Source of the DNA: Linanthus parryae
Taxonomy: Eukaryota; Streptophyta; Magnoliopsida; Ericales; Polemoniaceae
Assembly (NCBI GenBank): GCA_023055425.1
Contig: JALGPY010000009.1
Location: forward strand, 56,172,616 to 56,236,615
Direction: 5' to 3'
Length of the DNA stretch: 64,000 bases
The position numbers and the translations under genes are program-made. Below are positions 33,301-43,330 of this stretch, piece by piece. Position 1 is the stretch's first letter. Each line of letters begins with the position of its first letter. The notes beneath the pieces were generated by a model. The model worked only from the letters and a program-made list of their open reading frames with translations. It made no database searches and was not told where the DNA came from.

Positions 33301-34647
33301 ATAGCGCTCGTGGAAATGCTCCCCGCCCTCGAAAAGGAGCTCTTCTGAGAAAGCAACAGCCTTGGAGGGATACAGTTTTGGGAACCATCGCACATTCTCA
33401 ACGCGCATGGCGTAAGGCCTAGCTATAAACTCTTCCCGATTGTCGCATATCAGGCTCCAAACGCATTTGGGAAAGTTAGTTCCAAACCACCTCGCAGCCC
33501 TGCCACTGTTACGCTCCTCTTCCGTACCTGGGGGACACCATTTGCTGGGTTTAGAAGCGACTGGGGCATAAGAGGGCCATCGCTCAAAGACCCACATTGT
33601 CAAGAAAGCAATGTTAATGTAAGTCAGTACGTCGAGGCGGCCACGCGATTCCTTCATCGCCACAACCAGCTGATCCAACCTGTAGTACAGTGTGCCCAAG
33701 ACTAAGGGTCCAAGTGCGACCTTCTGACCAAGGGCCAATTTCACAACAAGAGGCAGAACGTGATAGAAGACCCCATCATGCGGGTGACCATCGATTAAGT
33801 ACCTCGACAACCAGGCACAGAGGAAGGCGCATAGGGTCAAGTGGTAACCCTTGCCATTCACATAGTTCTTAGCCTTCGGGTTTCAACTCAGAAGCTTCTT
33901 GGTGATACTGCTGTTCGCATAATCACGGAAAAAGTATTGGACCCACTTGTTCCAAGTATTCTTCGCAGATGTGTCAACCAACTGCCAGTCAGGAAGGACT
34001 TCTGTAGGAGTCCACCGGGTGGAAATTTTCGTCACTTCTGACAAGCACTCCTCCATCTGCTTGTACAGAGCGATCTCCGCTTCCGTTCTCAAGGGACTCA
34101 AAGGATCCACCTCGCCCACGGGAGATAGATCATACAGCATGTGCACATCTTCGAGCGTGGGAGCAGCCTCGAACTCAGGAAAATGGAACGTGTGAGTCGC
34201 AGGCGAGTAACGAGAAAGAAGGTTTAGAAGCATGGACTGATCCAGCTTCACGGCAGCACCCTTCAGAGCACGAACTGCGAAGTATATTCCGGCATCGTTC
34301 AAAGTCACGACATGATTGGTCAACACATGGTCAATCCACTCATCCATGAAGTCCAATTTCTGAACAAATGCTTGAGTAGAAATCGCAGTGTATGGGAAGT
34401 ACCCATTTTCGACTCCCAATCGAACCACATCTTCGGAATCGATCAATTCGAGCAACGCCGAGTTAACTGGAGGGGTTAACGTTTGCAATGCTTCACCGGA
34501 GACAGCGATTGGCAATTTCTTCGCCTTAACTCTAGCATGATAAAAGTCTTTGCCGCCCAGATAGGGGGCTTTTCGCCATAAAGCCCGTGGAAGATCAGGT
34601 ACTTCGTCGACCTCCTTAATGGGTTTGGTTCCTTTTGTCTTTGCCAT
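30332..34647 (-). pseudogene. Antisense five-exon gene inside Gypsy-1: plant-mobile-domain-like protein with coiled-coil tail
   Basis: Exons in coding order: 34647-32767, 32687-32186, 32113-31640, 31378-30887, 30804-30332. Introns run GTAAGC/GTAG, GTATCT/TTAG, GTAATC/GCAG and GTATGT/TTAG, and the phases close over 3822 nt (1274 codons). Exon 1 starts M-A-K-T-K-G-T-K after TTTCCGCAG, itself a possible acceptor of a 5' UTR intron. Near residue 150 it has T-F-H-F-P-E-F, then P-T-L-E-D-V-H-M-L, and near 265-330 A-F-L-C-A-W-L-S-R and L-A-L-G-P-L-V-L-G-T-L-Y, the pattern of the plant mobile domain (PMD). Exons 2-3 are basic/acidic low complexity; exon 5 has a Gln/Glu/Lys coiled coil. Three in-frame stops (33883-33885 TGA, 31917-31919 TAA, 31269-31271 TGA) break it. 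Function unknown. Confidence 0.8.
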
Positions 34648-34707
34648 TCCTGCGGAAAAGCAAGAAAAAAGGGAAGAGAAATATACATACTTTAGTTTGA
34701 ATTTCAA

Positions 34708-35408
34708 GATTCAGCTCTAAGCATACGAGGGTTTATTGGAAGAAAGATGAACAGTCCAGTGGCAATTTTCAAAGTTAGAAGATTGGAATCATTTGCAGTA
34801 TTAGGGATTTCAGAAACCCTACATTCAAGATCCTTATCATCTGGGGATCAAATCAAAAATTGGATTCAAAGATCGAGCGCTTCTTCATAAGTTTTCAGTG
34901 GATAATATGTTACGGGTTTGCAGATCCAACACAGTTCAAAGCATATATCAGTATATTAAACACAATCGAACAAGGCCAACCTTGTTTTGGTATAGCTTGC
35001 TTGGATGCGCACAATTGAAGCAGACGATTGACAAGAAAGAACTGGTGATTGATTATCTGAATCTTCTCTTGAAGGCTTCCGGGTATCATTCACTTTAAGA
35101 GAAAGAAGTGATGCTTTGCAACAATGGAGAGTACAGAGTATTTATCCAAAAAAAATGAAGGTTTGCGTCCTTTCAGTAGTCGAATTGCAACCGTCACCGT
35201 CGAATCGCGCAATCACAGGACAAGCTGACGTCACGCCTAAAACCCTAAAGGCCAGACGGCACGACTCTAGGGGTTTTAGGTCATAATGGCACGCACGGGG
35301 GCTGAACTTACTCATATTTGAATTGGTGCGTGGCAGCGACGCGTACGTTGGTTCTTGCGCATGGAAGTCTATCCGGCTATGAGTCTTCACGCGCAGAAAG
35401 GGGGCTAA
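34708..35408. other. Gypsy-1 region between antisense gene and 3' LTR
   Basis: No coding frame is supported. By position it should hold the promoter and 5' leader of the antisense gene (minus strand) and the polypurine tract of the element (plus strand, up to 35408). Confidence 0.4.
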
Positions 35409-36026
35409 TGTAGATAGTGCTTTCTGAACAGACAGATCTTGGCCACATGGCAATCATCTAGCACACCATATTGTGCTCCACACACACTGGATCACCAGCC
35501 GCGCTGATCCATGTGGGGGCTGCGAGACAGAGCCCTCGCATACCACTGCACGGGACTTAGTGGTTTGGAGGCTAGAGTAAGTCCTGTCGCGTGCGAGCCA
35601 AGCCCGCACGCGACCTTTAGTAACTGCTTTTGAGAGATTTATGGCACGAGCTCCATAAACCCGGTCAATCTGGTCAAACCCGGTCAACCCCATAACGGTT
35701 CCGGTATTCGCGCATAACGTGCTGTAACGGTCCCTATATACGCGGACGAACGTGCCGTTGTGGTTAAGCTAATTAAGCCGCCATTGATGGGCGCATTAAC
35801 CACACTGCAACGGTCGCATTCTCTGTTATATATAGGACGTTAACCTTTTCATACAAAGGAGGATACATCAGACATACGCGGAAGCTCTGCCAAACCTCTG
35901 TCTCTCTCTCAGACATTACTACTGCCTTACTCTCTCCCTACACACAACCCAACTCTTCATGTGCCATTTTCGATCCTCTGCTCTAGGTGTACACAGAGTT
36001 CTCCCCGCCGGATTCTCTTGTGCACA
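35409..36026 (+). repeat. Gypsy-1 3' LTR
   Basis: 618 bp, TGTAGATAG...TGTGCACA, followed by TSD CATAT and the resumed Copia-2 coding sequence. Confidence 0.9.
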
Positions 36027-36031
36027 CATAT

Positions 36032-36952
36032 AAAGGTTACTTATGTTTTGACATCATTTCTCGTAAAATTTATATTAGCCGCGATGTAGTCTTTGATGAA
36101 TTTTAATTTCCTTATGCTAAACAATGCACTGACTCCTCTTCTTCTGGTGATTTTACAGGTTCTGACTCATGTTTCAGAACTCTTTCAGTTTCAGTTCCTA
36201 GCACTACTAATTTACAAAGTTCAGATACTACTCTTGCTTCAATGCCATTACTAAGAACTGATACTACTCTTGCTTCTATGCCATTACCAAGAACTGATAC
36301 TACACTAAGAACAGATATTGTTCTTGATTTTGGGAATTTGCAGCCACTGTTTTCTGGACATTGTTCAGCTATTCCAGTGGATTCACCACCCACTGATACT
36401 GCTTCATCTCCACCAAACTCTGGCTTGGCAACTTCTCCAACTCCAATGATGATTTCCCCTCACCCCCAACCCCCCTCTGTTAATTTGCATCCAATGCAAA
36501 CTCGCAGTAAATCTGGGATTAGTAAGAAGAAACTTTTATTTTCATCTGCTGTTACATCCCCTCTTCATTCTGGGTTCCATGCTTCACTTAACACACACAA
36601 TGACACCACTGATCCTACTTGTTTTACAAAAGCTTCAAAATTTCCTCATTGGAAACAGGCTATGGTTGATGAGTTTCACAGTCTCACTAAACATAAAACT
36701 TGGAGCCTTGTTCCAGCTCCTCCTCATACCAATATAATTGGTAATAAGTGGGTTTTTAAAACTAAGTACAACTGTTCGCTGCATCTTAGCCTTAGAAGCT
36801 ACTTTTACTTGGCCTTTACTTCAACTAGATGTTAAAAATGCGTTTCTTCACGGTCATCTCCGTGAAACTGTCTTCATGAAAAAACCAACAGGTTTTGTGA
36901 ATCCCCAATTTCCTAATCATGTATGCTTACTTCACAAATCTATATATGGTCT
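36032..36952 (+). pseudogene. Copia-2 integrase C-terminus and RT N-terminus (between the two Gypsy inserts)
   Basis: Resumes with K-G-Y-L-C-F-D and I-Y-I-S-R-D-V-V-F-D-E-F, then a Ser/Pro-rich hinge with a local duplication (T-L-A-S-M-P-L twice near 36235-36290). RT begins F-P-H-W-K-Q-A-M-V-D-E-F and N-K-W-V-F-K-T-K. A deletion near 36765 removes about 40 RT residues and changes frame before L-Q-L-D-V-K-N-A-F-L-H-G. It stops at S-I-Y-G-L, where Gypsy-2 entered. Confidence 0.8.
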
Positions 36953-38514
36953 TGATGCGCAAACTAACGTGCTGTCGCAAGTGTACGAATCTTGTAATAC
37001 CGGGTGCAATTAGACTCGGGTGATCGTTCCCACGAGGACTGTTTCGGGTTTACTTACGTTGTCAGTTTCGGTTAACCGAGTGTAGTAACAAGGAGGAGTA
37101 GGTTGTGATTATAGTGACTAAACTAAAAACAGAAATCAAAAACGTAAACGTAAATATTTTTTGTGACGTTTTCTGAAATAGGCTGAATTGGTTGTAACGA
37201 TAATAGATGAAGACTAGGCTCCAGGATCCCCTAGGGTTTCTACAGATTTCAATTTTACGTTCGATTATGAAAACACTCAGCAGTTTCGATATCTGTGCAA
37301 CGTACCAGTTGTGCAGTGACTTTTCAGATTCCACACGTAATCCCGATCCTGCAGACTTTCGGATTCTTGTTAAGCTGCCTAAATCTGCAGTCTCGGTCTA
37401 ATCCTGTTAGGGTTTCTAACCTGTCCGAATGGCCCGGGTCAAATTCTCTAACAGTTGGTCTCACGTTTTTCGATGCTAGCCCTATCTCCCTTTCTCTGGT
37501 CGGTCTATCAGGGTAAGGTACTAAATCCTGGTTTTTCTTCCTAACCCTAACTTGACGTTTTCACCTACAAGCTCGGGTCTATAGCAATCCTGGGTGATCA
37601 ATCCTATCATGCATAAACGATAACAATCAAAACCAGAATAACAGATATAACTTGCTGAATTAAGATAATCATCATGAATCCATAAACGAAGTAGTCATAA
37701 AATCTGAGTACGAAACCCTAGGTTCACCGAGAACCTAGGTGAGAAGTTTAGCTACGACTAAACATAATACAAAACGCAGTTTCTGAATATAAAGAGAGAG
37801 AACAAAATCAAACTAAGTCTTCGAATCTCGAATCGCGCTTTCGTGCTCTCCGTGAATGCTCTGACTTGCCCTTCGGTTGTGCTGAGAATTGTGTTGTGTC
37901 TCCGTGTCTTCAAAACGAGTCTGGACGAGTCTTTAAATAGTGCTGTTTCCCGAAAACGCTTGTGCCCGAAATTACGGAATCTGCCATCGGTCCACCGCCT
38001 TTGACCAAAAAGTCAAAACTGGCTGCGTATATACGCAGGGTTGCGTATATACGCAACCAGAGCCTTCCAACCAACCCCCCATCTCCCCTGCCTGCGTATA
38101 CGCATGCAGGGGGTGGAGATGTGGGCCCCACTTGGTCCTTTGGTGGGACAGGTTGGGTCCCCTGGGTCCCATTCTTCTGCCTGACGCTCCCGGTTTGCCT
38201 CTTCGGTGTTCTCCTGCTTTTCCGTGTTTCCGTCGTGTCCCGGTCTTGTGCACGTTTCTCGAGACGGTCCCGGCTTGGTCCCGGCACGCTTCCCGATGCA
38301 CCTCCCGAACCTGTTCCTGAAAAGGCAACACGAACGAAAACCCGCGATCATATCCAAATATAGCGATAAATAAGCAGAAATCCAGGAAGTACAAATAAAC
38401 GTCTCGTTCTAGATTCCCGAGGCATCCTGAGGCATTTTCCGGCAAAAACCGCTATTTCCGACACAAATACTCGTGAAATCAGGCTAAAAGATAACCCTTA
38501 ATTGGGCGTTATCA
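36953..38514 (-). repeat. Gypsy-2 3' LTR
   Basis: 1562 bp. It holds two perfect TGCGTATATACGCA palindromes (38024-38037, 38042-38055) and a 12-bp shortened one (38093-38104). Confidence 0.92.
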
Positions 38515-40455
38515 AATACCCCCGCACTAAACATTGCTCGTCCCGATCAATCCTGCCAACTCTAGCCTGCATTTCTGTCCTCGTGACTGACTCTGTACAT
38601 ACCCTACCGTTGCATACGCTTTCGACCCGAACCTTTCAACCGGACGACTCGATAGAAAAACTGACTCAGATAGAATATACACAGACTCAAACGACTCAAA
38701 ACAGACTAGTTACAAAAATATTTTTGGGTGAGATTGGGAAACCTCAAAAACATAAACAGTGTGTCCTCGTGATCTCATCCTTTTCAGAATGTACTTCCCT
38801 GCAAGCGATCGGTAAGTCTGAACAGATTTATATGGTGGAATTAAGCACTGGACCGAAGTACTATTACTTTGGTTATCAAACTGAGCAAATCCCTAGCTAA
38901 CTTACCATCCGAGCTGTTTCCGTAAGGATCTGTGTCTAATCAGGTAGGATAAGTATATATCAAGGTACGGCATATTCCTACTTGTTATGACATTCTCACA
39001 ATTTACCAGACTCACACCCCTCACCGAGATCCCGAAAAACTGCCCGAAACACCTAAGTTCCTGCTTCCCAATTCTCCTGTCCCCCGGTGTGTCTTCGCCG
39101 TGCTTGAGGCCACAAATGTGAAGCGGTGCAAAACGTCTCGAAAATTGAGCCACTCACTCAGCTTTTTATTTAAATAACAAAAACATAAACAAAATAAAAA
39201 CTAGATCATGATTTTTTTTTTTATTTTTTTTCTTTTCTTTTTCTCTTCTTTTTTTTTCTTTTTCTGTATTTTTTCTTCTTTTTTTTTTCATAATATATTT
39301 TTTTTTATAACACAACTACATATACAAACGTACACGAATACTGACAATACTAAACTGACTAAAGCTGAGTGAGAAAATCTCTGTCGTGGGGTACGTAAAA
39401 TGTCCTCATGTGAAGTACCCCCACACTAGTCCTGAAGCGCTGATCCTGTAGTCGAGATAAAACTGTGCGGTCCCACCGAACCTCCTCATCACCAAAGATG
39501 TAGAAAAACGGCACAACCACCAATTGACCCTACAACCCCCCGGAACCCCGTTTTGTGCGAAAAGATGCTCGCACGCGACTAACTCCTCCTGTGGTCACTA
39601 TGTAGTGAAGTGATCCACCTCCGCAAATTAAAGCACTGTCGCCACTAACTCACCCTGTCCTTCCCTCGAAAAACGTGTCAATATCGAAACTGTCCAAAAC
39701 TGATAACTCATGAAGTTCTCCCATCTAAAACCTGCCCCTACTCACTCCCTCCGTCATAACACGTAGAATAGCCAACTATCGACTGATGAGGTCTCAAAGA
39801 AGGCTGCCTAGGCTAAAGTGGCTACGAAGAAAGAGGGTAAATGGCTTCAAACGGGTTGACTAATTGGACCTAGGGGTAAGAAACAGGACGTGAGGTCCCT
39901 TGATAGCCAGTCACTCCACCGAAAAATGCGATGACCGTGACGGCGCCCGTGGGCAGGTTGTCGACTACCTATGTGACGGTGGTGTAGCAACTAGTCGGAT
40001 TTTTCGCTCAGTTGATAATTACTTGCGGATTCCAAAGGTCGCTGGCTCTCACCTATCTACTATACCTCGACGCAAGTTTTCTTCTCTTTCAAAGGATTCA
40101 AACTCAATTTCTTCACTGTTTTCGTTATCTCGATTGCCCTTTCTCAAAATTTTCCGATCTTAAACTTTTTTTTTTGTTGAAAAATAATTTATACTTGCTG
40201 TTTGCGTATATACAGGTCTGCGTATATACCCAACCAGCAGCATAAAAAAAATTTCATTTTTCATTTTTTTTTTAATTAAATTATACACAATGCATGGCCA
40301 GAATGATTATGGTGGGTTAACTCAAAATAAAGAAAATATGCTGACTCAAAAATAAAAATAAAAAACTGCAAATAAATACGAAAAAACGTGCAGACCGGGT
40401 AAATGCAGACACGACTACCACCCCCACACTAAGAGGTGGCATGCCCTCATGGCAC
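38515..40455 (-). other. Gypsy-2 spacer between extra ORF and 3' LTR
   Basis: No supported gene. It contains a long T-rich tract (about 39208-39305, A-rich on the element's sense strand) and two partial copies of the 14-mer palindrome at about 40203-40229. Confidence 0.5.
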
Positions 40456-42252
40456 TCACTCGTCCGGAAAAAATGTCGGGTCGGACGCGGTCTCGGACGT
40501 ACCGGAGATGCTACCCGGCGAGCTGCTACCCGAATCAGACCTAAAGACGACCGGCTGACGCGTACGTGTACGGGGCCGGTAATCAGAGGACTGCGACTCG
40601 GATCCAGTCCAACTGCTAGGCGGCTGGGATCGCAAAGTCGTCCTGCCACTCGAAGGCTGCTGGGTACGGGACCCAGTCTGACGACCTGTAGGCTGCCGGG
40701 ATCGTGTCCCAGGCTGCCGTCTCTCTTGTCGGGCAGGTGGCGGTGATGGCTGAGTCGGGGGAGGTGGTTGGGTCGGATGTGGTGGAGCAGACGTGCACTC
40801 GCTAGAGTCCCCGTCATCCGACCATCCCTCGGTAAAGCTGCTGGAGTAGGTGGGTGGAAAATACAGCGGAAGTGGCGGTTCTCGGCCTGCGTGCCGAGCC
40901 GCATCCCGCTGCTCCTCTCTAATACTAGCTAGGGCAGCCTGGGTGTCCTTCGTGACCTTCCGCTGAGTCCGGCGGTTATGCGTCAACGCTCTCCAAAGCT
41001 TGCCCACGCTCTCATACACCTTCTCTCCTATGGACTTGCGTCCGCCCTGACACCCCTCAAATCTCTCGTCCACTCGGGGCAGTCTACGTGGCGGGGCCGG
41101 TCTAGCTCGTGGGGTCGGGTTGGTCCGTGGGGCCGGCTCACCATACCGTCGGGCTGGTGGAGGCTGGGCATTCCTCTCAGTCCCCAGCCTACTCGACTCG
41201 GGACGCTCACTCTCTCTACTAGTACAGCACCGCCGAGGTCCGGCCGATGCCTGGCGACTGACTGGTCGCTCCTGAGTCGAACGCCTCCTAGGGGCAGGGG
41301 CAGGGGCAGGTGCAGGAACCGGGTCCTCCTCCATAAGATCGTCATCCTCATCGAGGTCAACGACCGGCTGTGGTGGGCCCGGGTGACGGGCTATGAGCTT
41401 CCTATAAGGCCGTGGCCGAGGAGGCTGTAGATCACCCTCTATATCATACATCGGCACCTCAAACTCCCGTGCCAGTTTGGCAATGAGGTTGGCGTACCCC
41501 AATCCGTTGTGGCTACCGGAGCAGTTCCGCTCCTGCATGTACACCCAAATGCGACGAGGAATGTCGACCTCTCGTCGAAGAACAAGGCAATAGACTAAGA
41601 GTACGTACTCAAAGTCAAGGTAGGTAAAATGCTTAATACCCACTACCCTGTTTACTACCCACTCGGCCCACCAACGCGGCGGGCCAGTAATAAAACGAGA
41701 ATGCAATTTCTTGCCTATCTCGCCTGGCCCCTCTCTCTCGAAATGGGCACCCGGGTACCCCCCAGTCACAACCCGCAAAAGCTCAGAATCGCTAGGCGGG
41801 TAATCTGCACACTCAGCATATGCGCACGAGAAATGGCGCATCGGAATCTGGTACGCCTGGCGGATGGTATCCGCCGTGATCAACAGAAACGTACGCCTTA
41901 AATACACCCAGCGAACATCCCCGTTGGCCTCACCCTCCCCCTTGTGCATGAGGTTCGCGTAAAACTCACGCACCAAGTCCGAACTAGAAACCTTCGGAAA
42001 CCCTGCTAGGGATGTTTTGAAAATGTCCGGTCGACTCGCATACTCTGCCATCTCTGGCGGCATGCTCGTATGGTCTACCTGAAACTGGTAGTCTACGGGA
42101 AGGCTATGACCCATTTTGGTTCCGGTCATAAAGTAAAACTGAGCGTGATCATTGACAAACCTAAAACTGTCAAACTGCCTAGAGGTAATCTCATCCGCCT
42201 CATAGTCAGTAGGCATGTCATCTCGCTCGGGGTCTAGGATGGGTACGTGAAA
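40456..42252 (-). CDS. Gypsy-2 extra ORF downstream of pol (putative plant transposon protein domain)
   Basis: The ORF from the Met at 42216 is 586 codons (M-P-T-D-Y-E-A-D-E-I). The N-terminal 280 residues resemble the conserved domain of plant 'putative transposon proteins' often found in Athila elements: L-V-R-E-F-Y-A-N-L-M near 85, R-R-T-F-L-L-I-T near 108, W-V-Y-M-Q-E-R near 228. The C-terminal half is Pro/Arg/Ser-rich, low complexity and probably disordered. The frame is open upstream to a TAG that forms part of ATGTAG at 42253, a possible splice acceptor, so translation may come from a spliced message (inference). No signal peptide or convincing membrane segment is seen, so an env-like role is not supported here. 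Confidence 0.68.
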   Translation of the reverse strand, partial: FHVPILDPERDDMPTDYEADEITSRQFDSFRFVNDHAQFYFMTGTKMGHSLPVDYQFQVDHTSMPPEMAEYASRPDIFKTSLAGFPKVSSSDLVREFYANLMHKGEGEANGDVRWVYLRRTFLLITADTIRQAYQIPMRHFSCAYAECADYPPSDSELLRVVTGGYPGAHFEREGPGEIGKKLHSRFITGPPRWWAEWVVNRVVGIKHFTYLDFEYVLLVYCLVLRREVDIPRRIWVYMQERNCSGSHNGLGYANLIAKLAREFEVPMYDIEGDLQPPRPRPYRKLIARHPGPPQPVVDLDEDDDLMEEDPVPAPAPAPAPRRRSTQERPVSRQASAGPRRCCTSRESERPESSRLGTERNAQPPPARRYGEPAPRTNPTPRARPAPPRRLPRVDERFEGCQGGRKSIGEKVYESVGKLWRALTHNRRTQRKVTKDTQAALASIREEQRDAARHAGREPPLPLYFPPTYSSSFTEGWSDDGDSSECTSAPPHPTQPPPPTQPSPPPARQERRQPGTRSRQPTGRQTGSRTQQPSSGRTTLRSQPPSSWTGSESQSSDYRPRTRTRQPVVFRSDSGSSSPGSISGTSETASDPTFFPDE

Positions 42253-42259
42253 CTACATA

Positions 42260-43330
42260 ACAGACCAAACCTCGTAAAACGTGCCGACTCGGGAAAATAA
42301 GCAAAAACGTGAAACGTGCACAAAAATAGTGTGTCTCAATAGATAGTCCACCTAAGAGCTACCAGAGGTCCACACGGCAAGTGCCGCTCCAAAAAGAAAA
42401 ATTACCGAAAATAACGGGCCCGGCTACGGGCCGTGCCAAAACGGAAAATAAAGCGAGGGATGAGTTTTTTGACCTTCCCTAAACAGGGGTGAAGACCGGA
42501 GATTCTGCCCGGAAAGTCGCCGGAAAAGCCGCCGGCGGTCGCCGGAAAACCAAACTGCCCGGAATTGAAATCCGAGCCCACCAAATCGAAACCCTCGATC
42601 TCCTCGTTCACGTTCCCTTGTACGGTTTTTGCTAGTTCTTGCTCTAACACCTTCGAATCTGCACTTTTCCTCAAGAACACCTCACTTTTTGATGGAAATT
42701 GCCCGCTCGATTTTCGCTTGTTTCTGGATTTTGATGGATGAAACTTGCTCCTTGCGACGAGGGGCTTCCAGAAATGTGCCCGGATTTTGATTTGGAGGTC
42801 CGATGCACAATTTGTGTTCTTCAAGTGAGAGGAAATGGAGGAAGAGAGAGAAAGAGAGGTGCCAACAATGGAGTTGGCCGGCCCCCGCTCTCATTATAAA
42901 CCCTAATTGGTCAAAAAGACCAAAATGCCCCTGGGGTTTTGAAAAAATTCCAAAAATATATTTTTTTTCTTTTCTGTTTGCGTATATAATGCGTATATAC
43001 CCAACCAGAAAACAAAACGAAAAAACAAAAAAAAATTATTTTTTGCCCTCGGGCTGCGTATATACGCAGCACGAGGCAAAAAAATATATTTTTTTTTCAA
43101 ATCTTCTCTCTTCCTCCGTTTTCCCGGTTCTGGCTGTTTTGGATGTTTTTGTATCTACACATTCTCGAATTCAAAGTCAAAAATCCGCTCATCTCGCCTC
43201 TCTCGAAAATTCAGAACTGAACATAATAACGTAAGAAACTAAGAAGAATAAATAAATAAACGATTAATTTTGGGTTGCCTCCCAAACAGCGCCTTGTTAT
43301 TTACGGTCGACGGCCCGACCTCGTTACCTC
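42260..43330 (-). other. Gypsy-2 spacer between pol and the extra ORF
   Basis: Starts (minus strand) with GTTTGGGAGGCAACCCAA (about 43272-43290), a motif often seen just after Athila pol. It contains one perfect TGCGTATATACGCA (43055-43068) and a degenerate pair at 42979-43000. A minus-strand frame (42824-42402, 140 codons) has no recognisable domain and is left unannotated as a gene. Confidence 0.5.

Larger units (their letters stand above)
23765..36026 (+). mobile_element. Gypsy-1: Tat-like Gypsy element with an antisense spliced gene
   Basis: LTRs TGTAGATAG...TGTGCACA at 23765-24392 (628 bp) and 35409-36026 (618 bp). Perfect TSD CATAT at 23760-23764 and 36027-36031. The purine tract AGAAAGGGGGCTAA precedes the 3' LTR. 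Interior order: gag-protease, RT fragment, integrase tail (large pol deletion), a tandem repeat array, then an antisense multi-exon gene. Repeats and extra genes between pol and the 3' LTR are typical of the Tat lineage, so that lineage is the best guess; the lineage-defining RNase H is deleted. The LTRs differ by about 18 substitutions and a 10-bp indel. Confidence 0.9.

Noticed and set aside
37910..38445. Overlapping frames rich in L-R-I-Y-A / A-Y-I-R peptides in the Gypsy-2 LTRs
   Set aside because: They result from the TGCGTATATACGCA palindromes read in all frames; both LTRs are non-coding.
40978..41430. Plus-strand 150-codon frame opposite the Gypsy-2 extra ORF
   Set aside because: It is a shadow of the GC-rich C-terminal part of the minus-strand ORF.
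42402..42824. Minus-strand 140-codon frame in the Gypsy-2 spacer
   Set aside because: No recognisable domain or conserved start; kept only as a note in the spacer entry.
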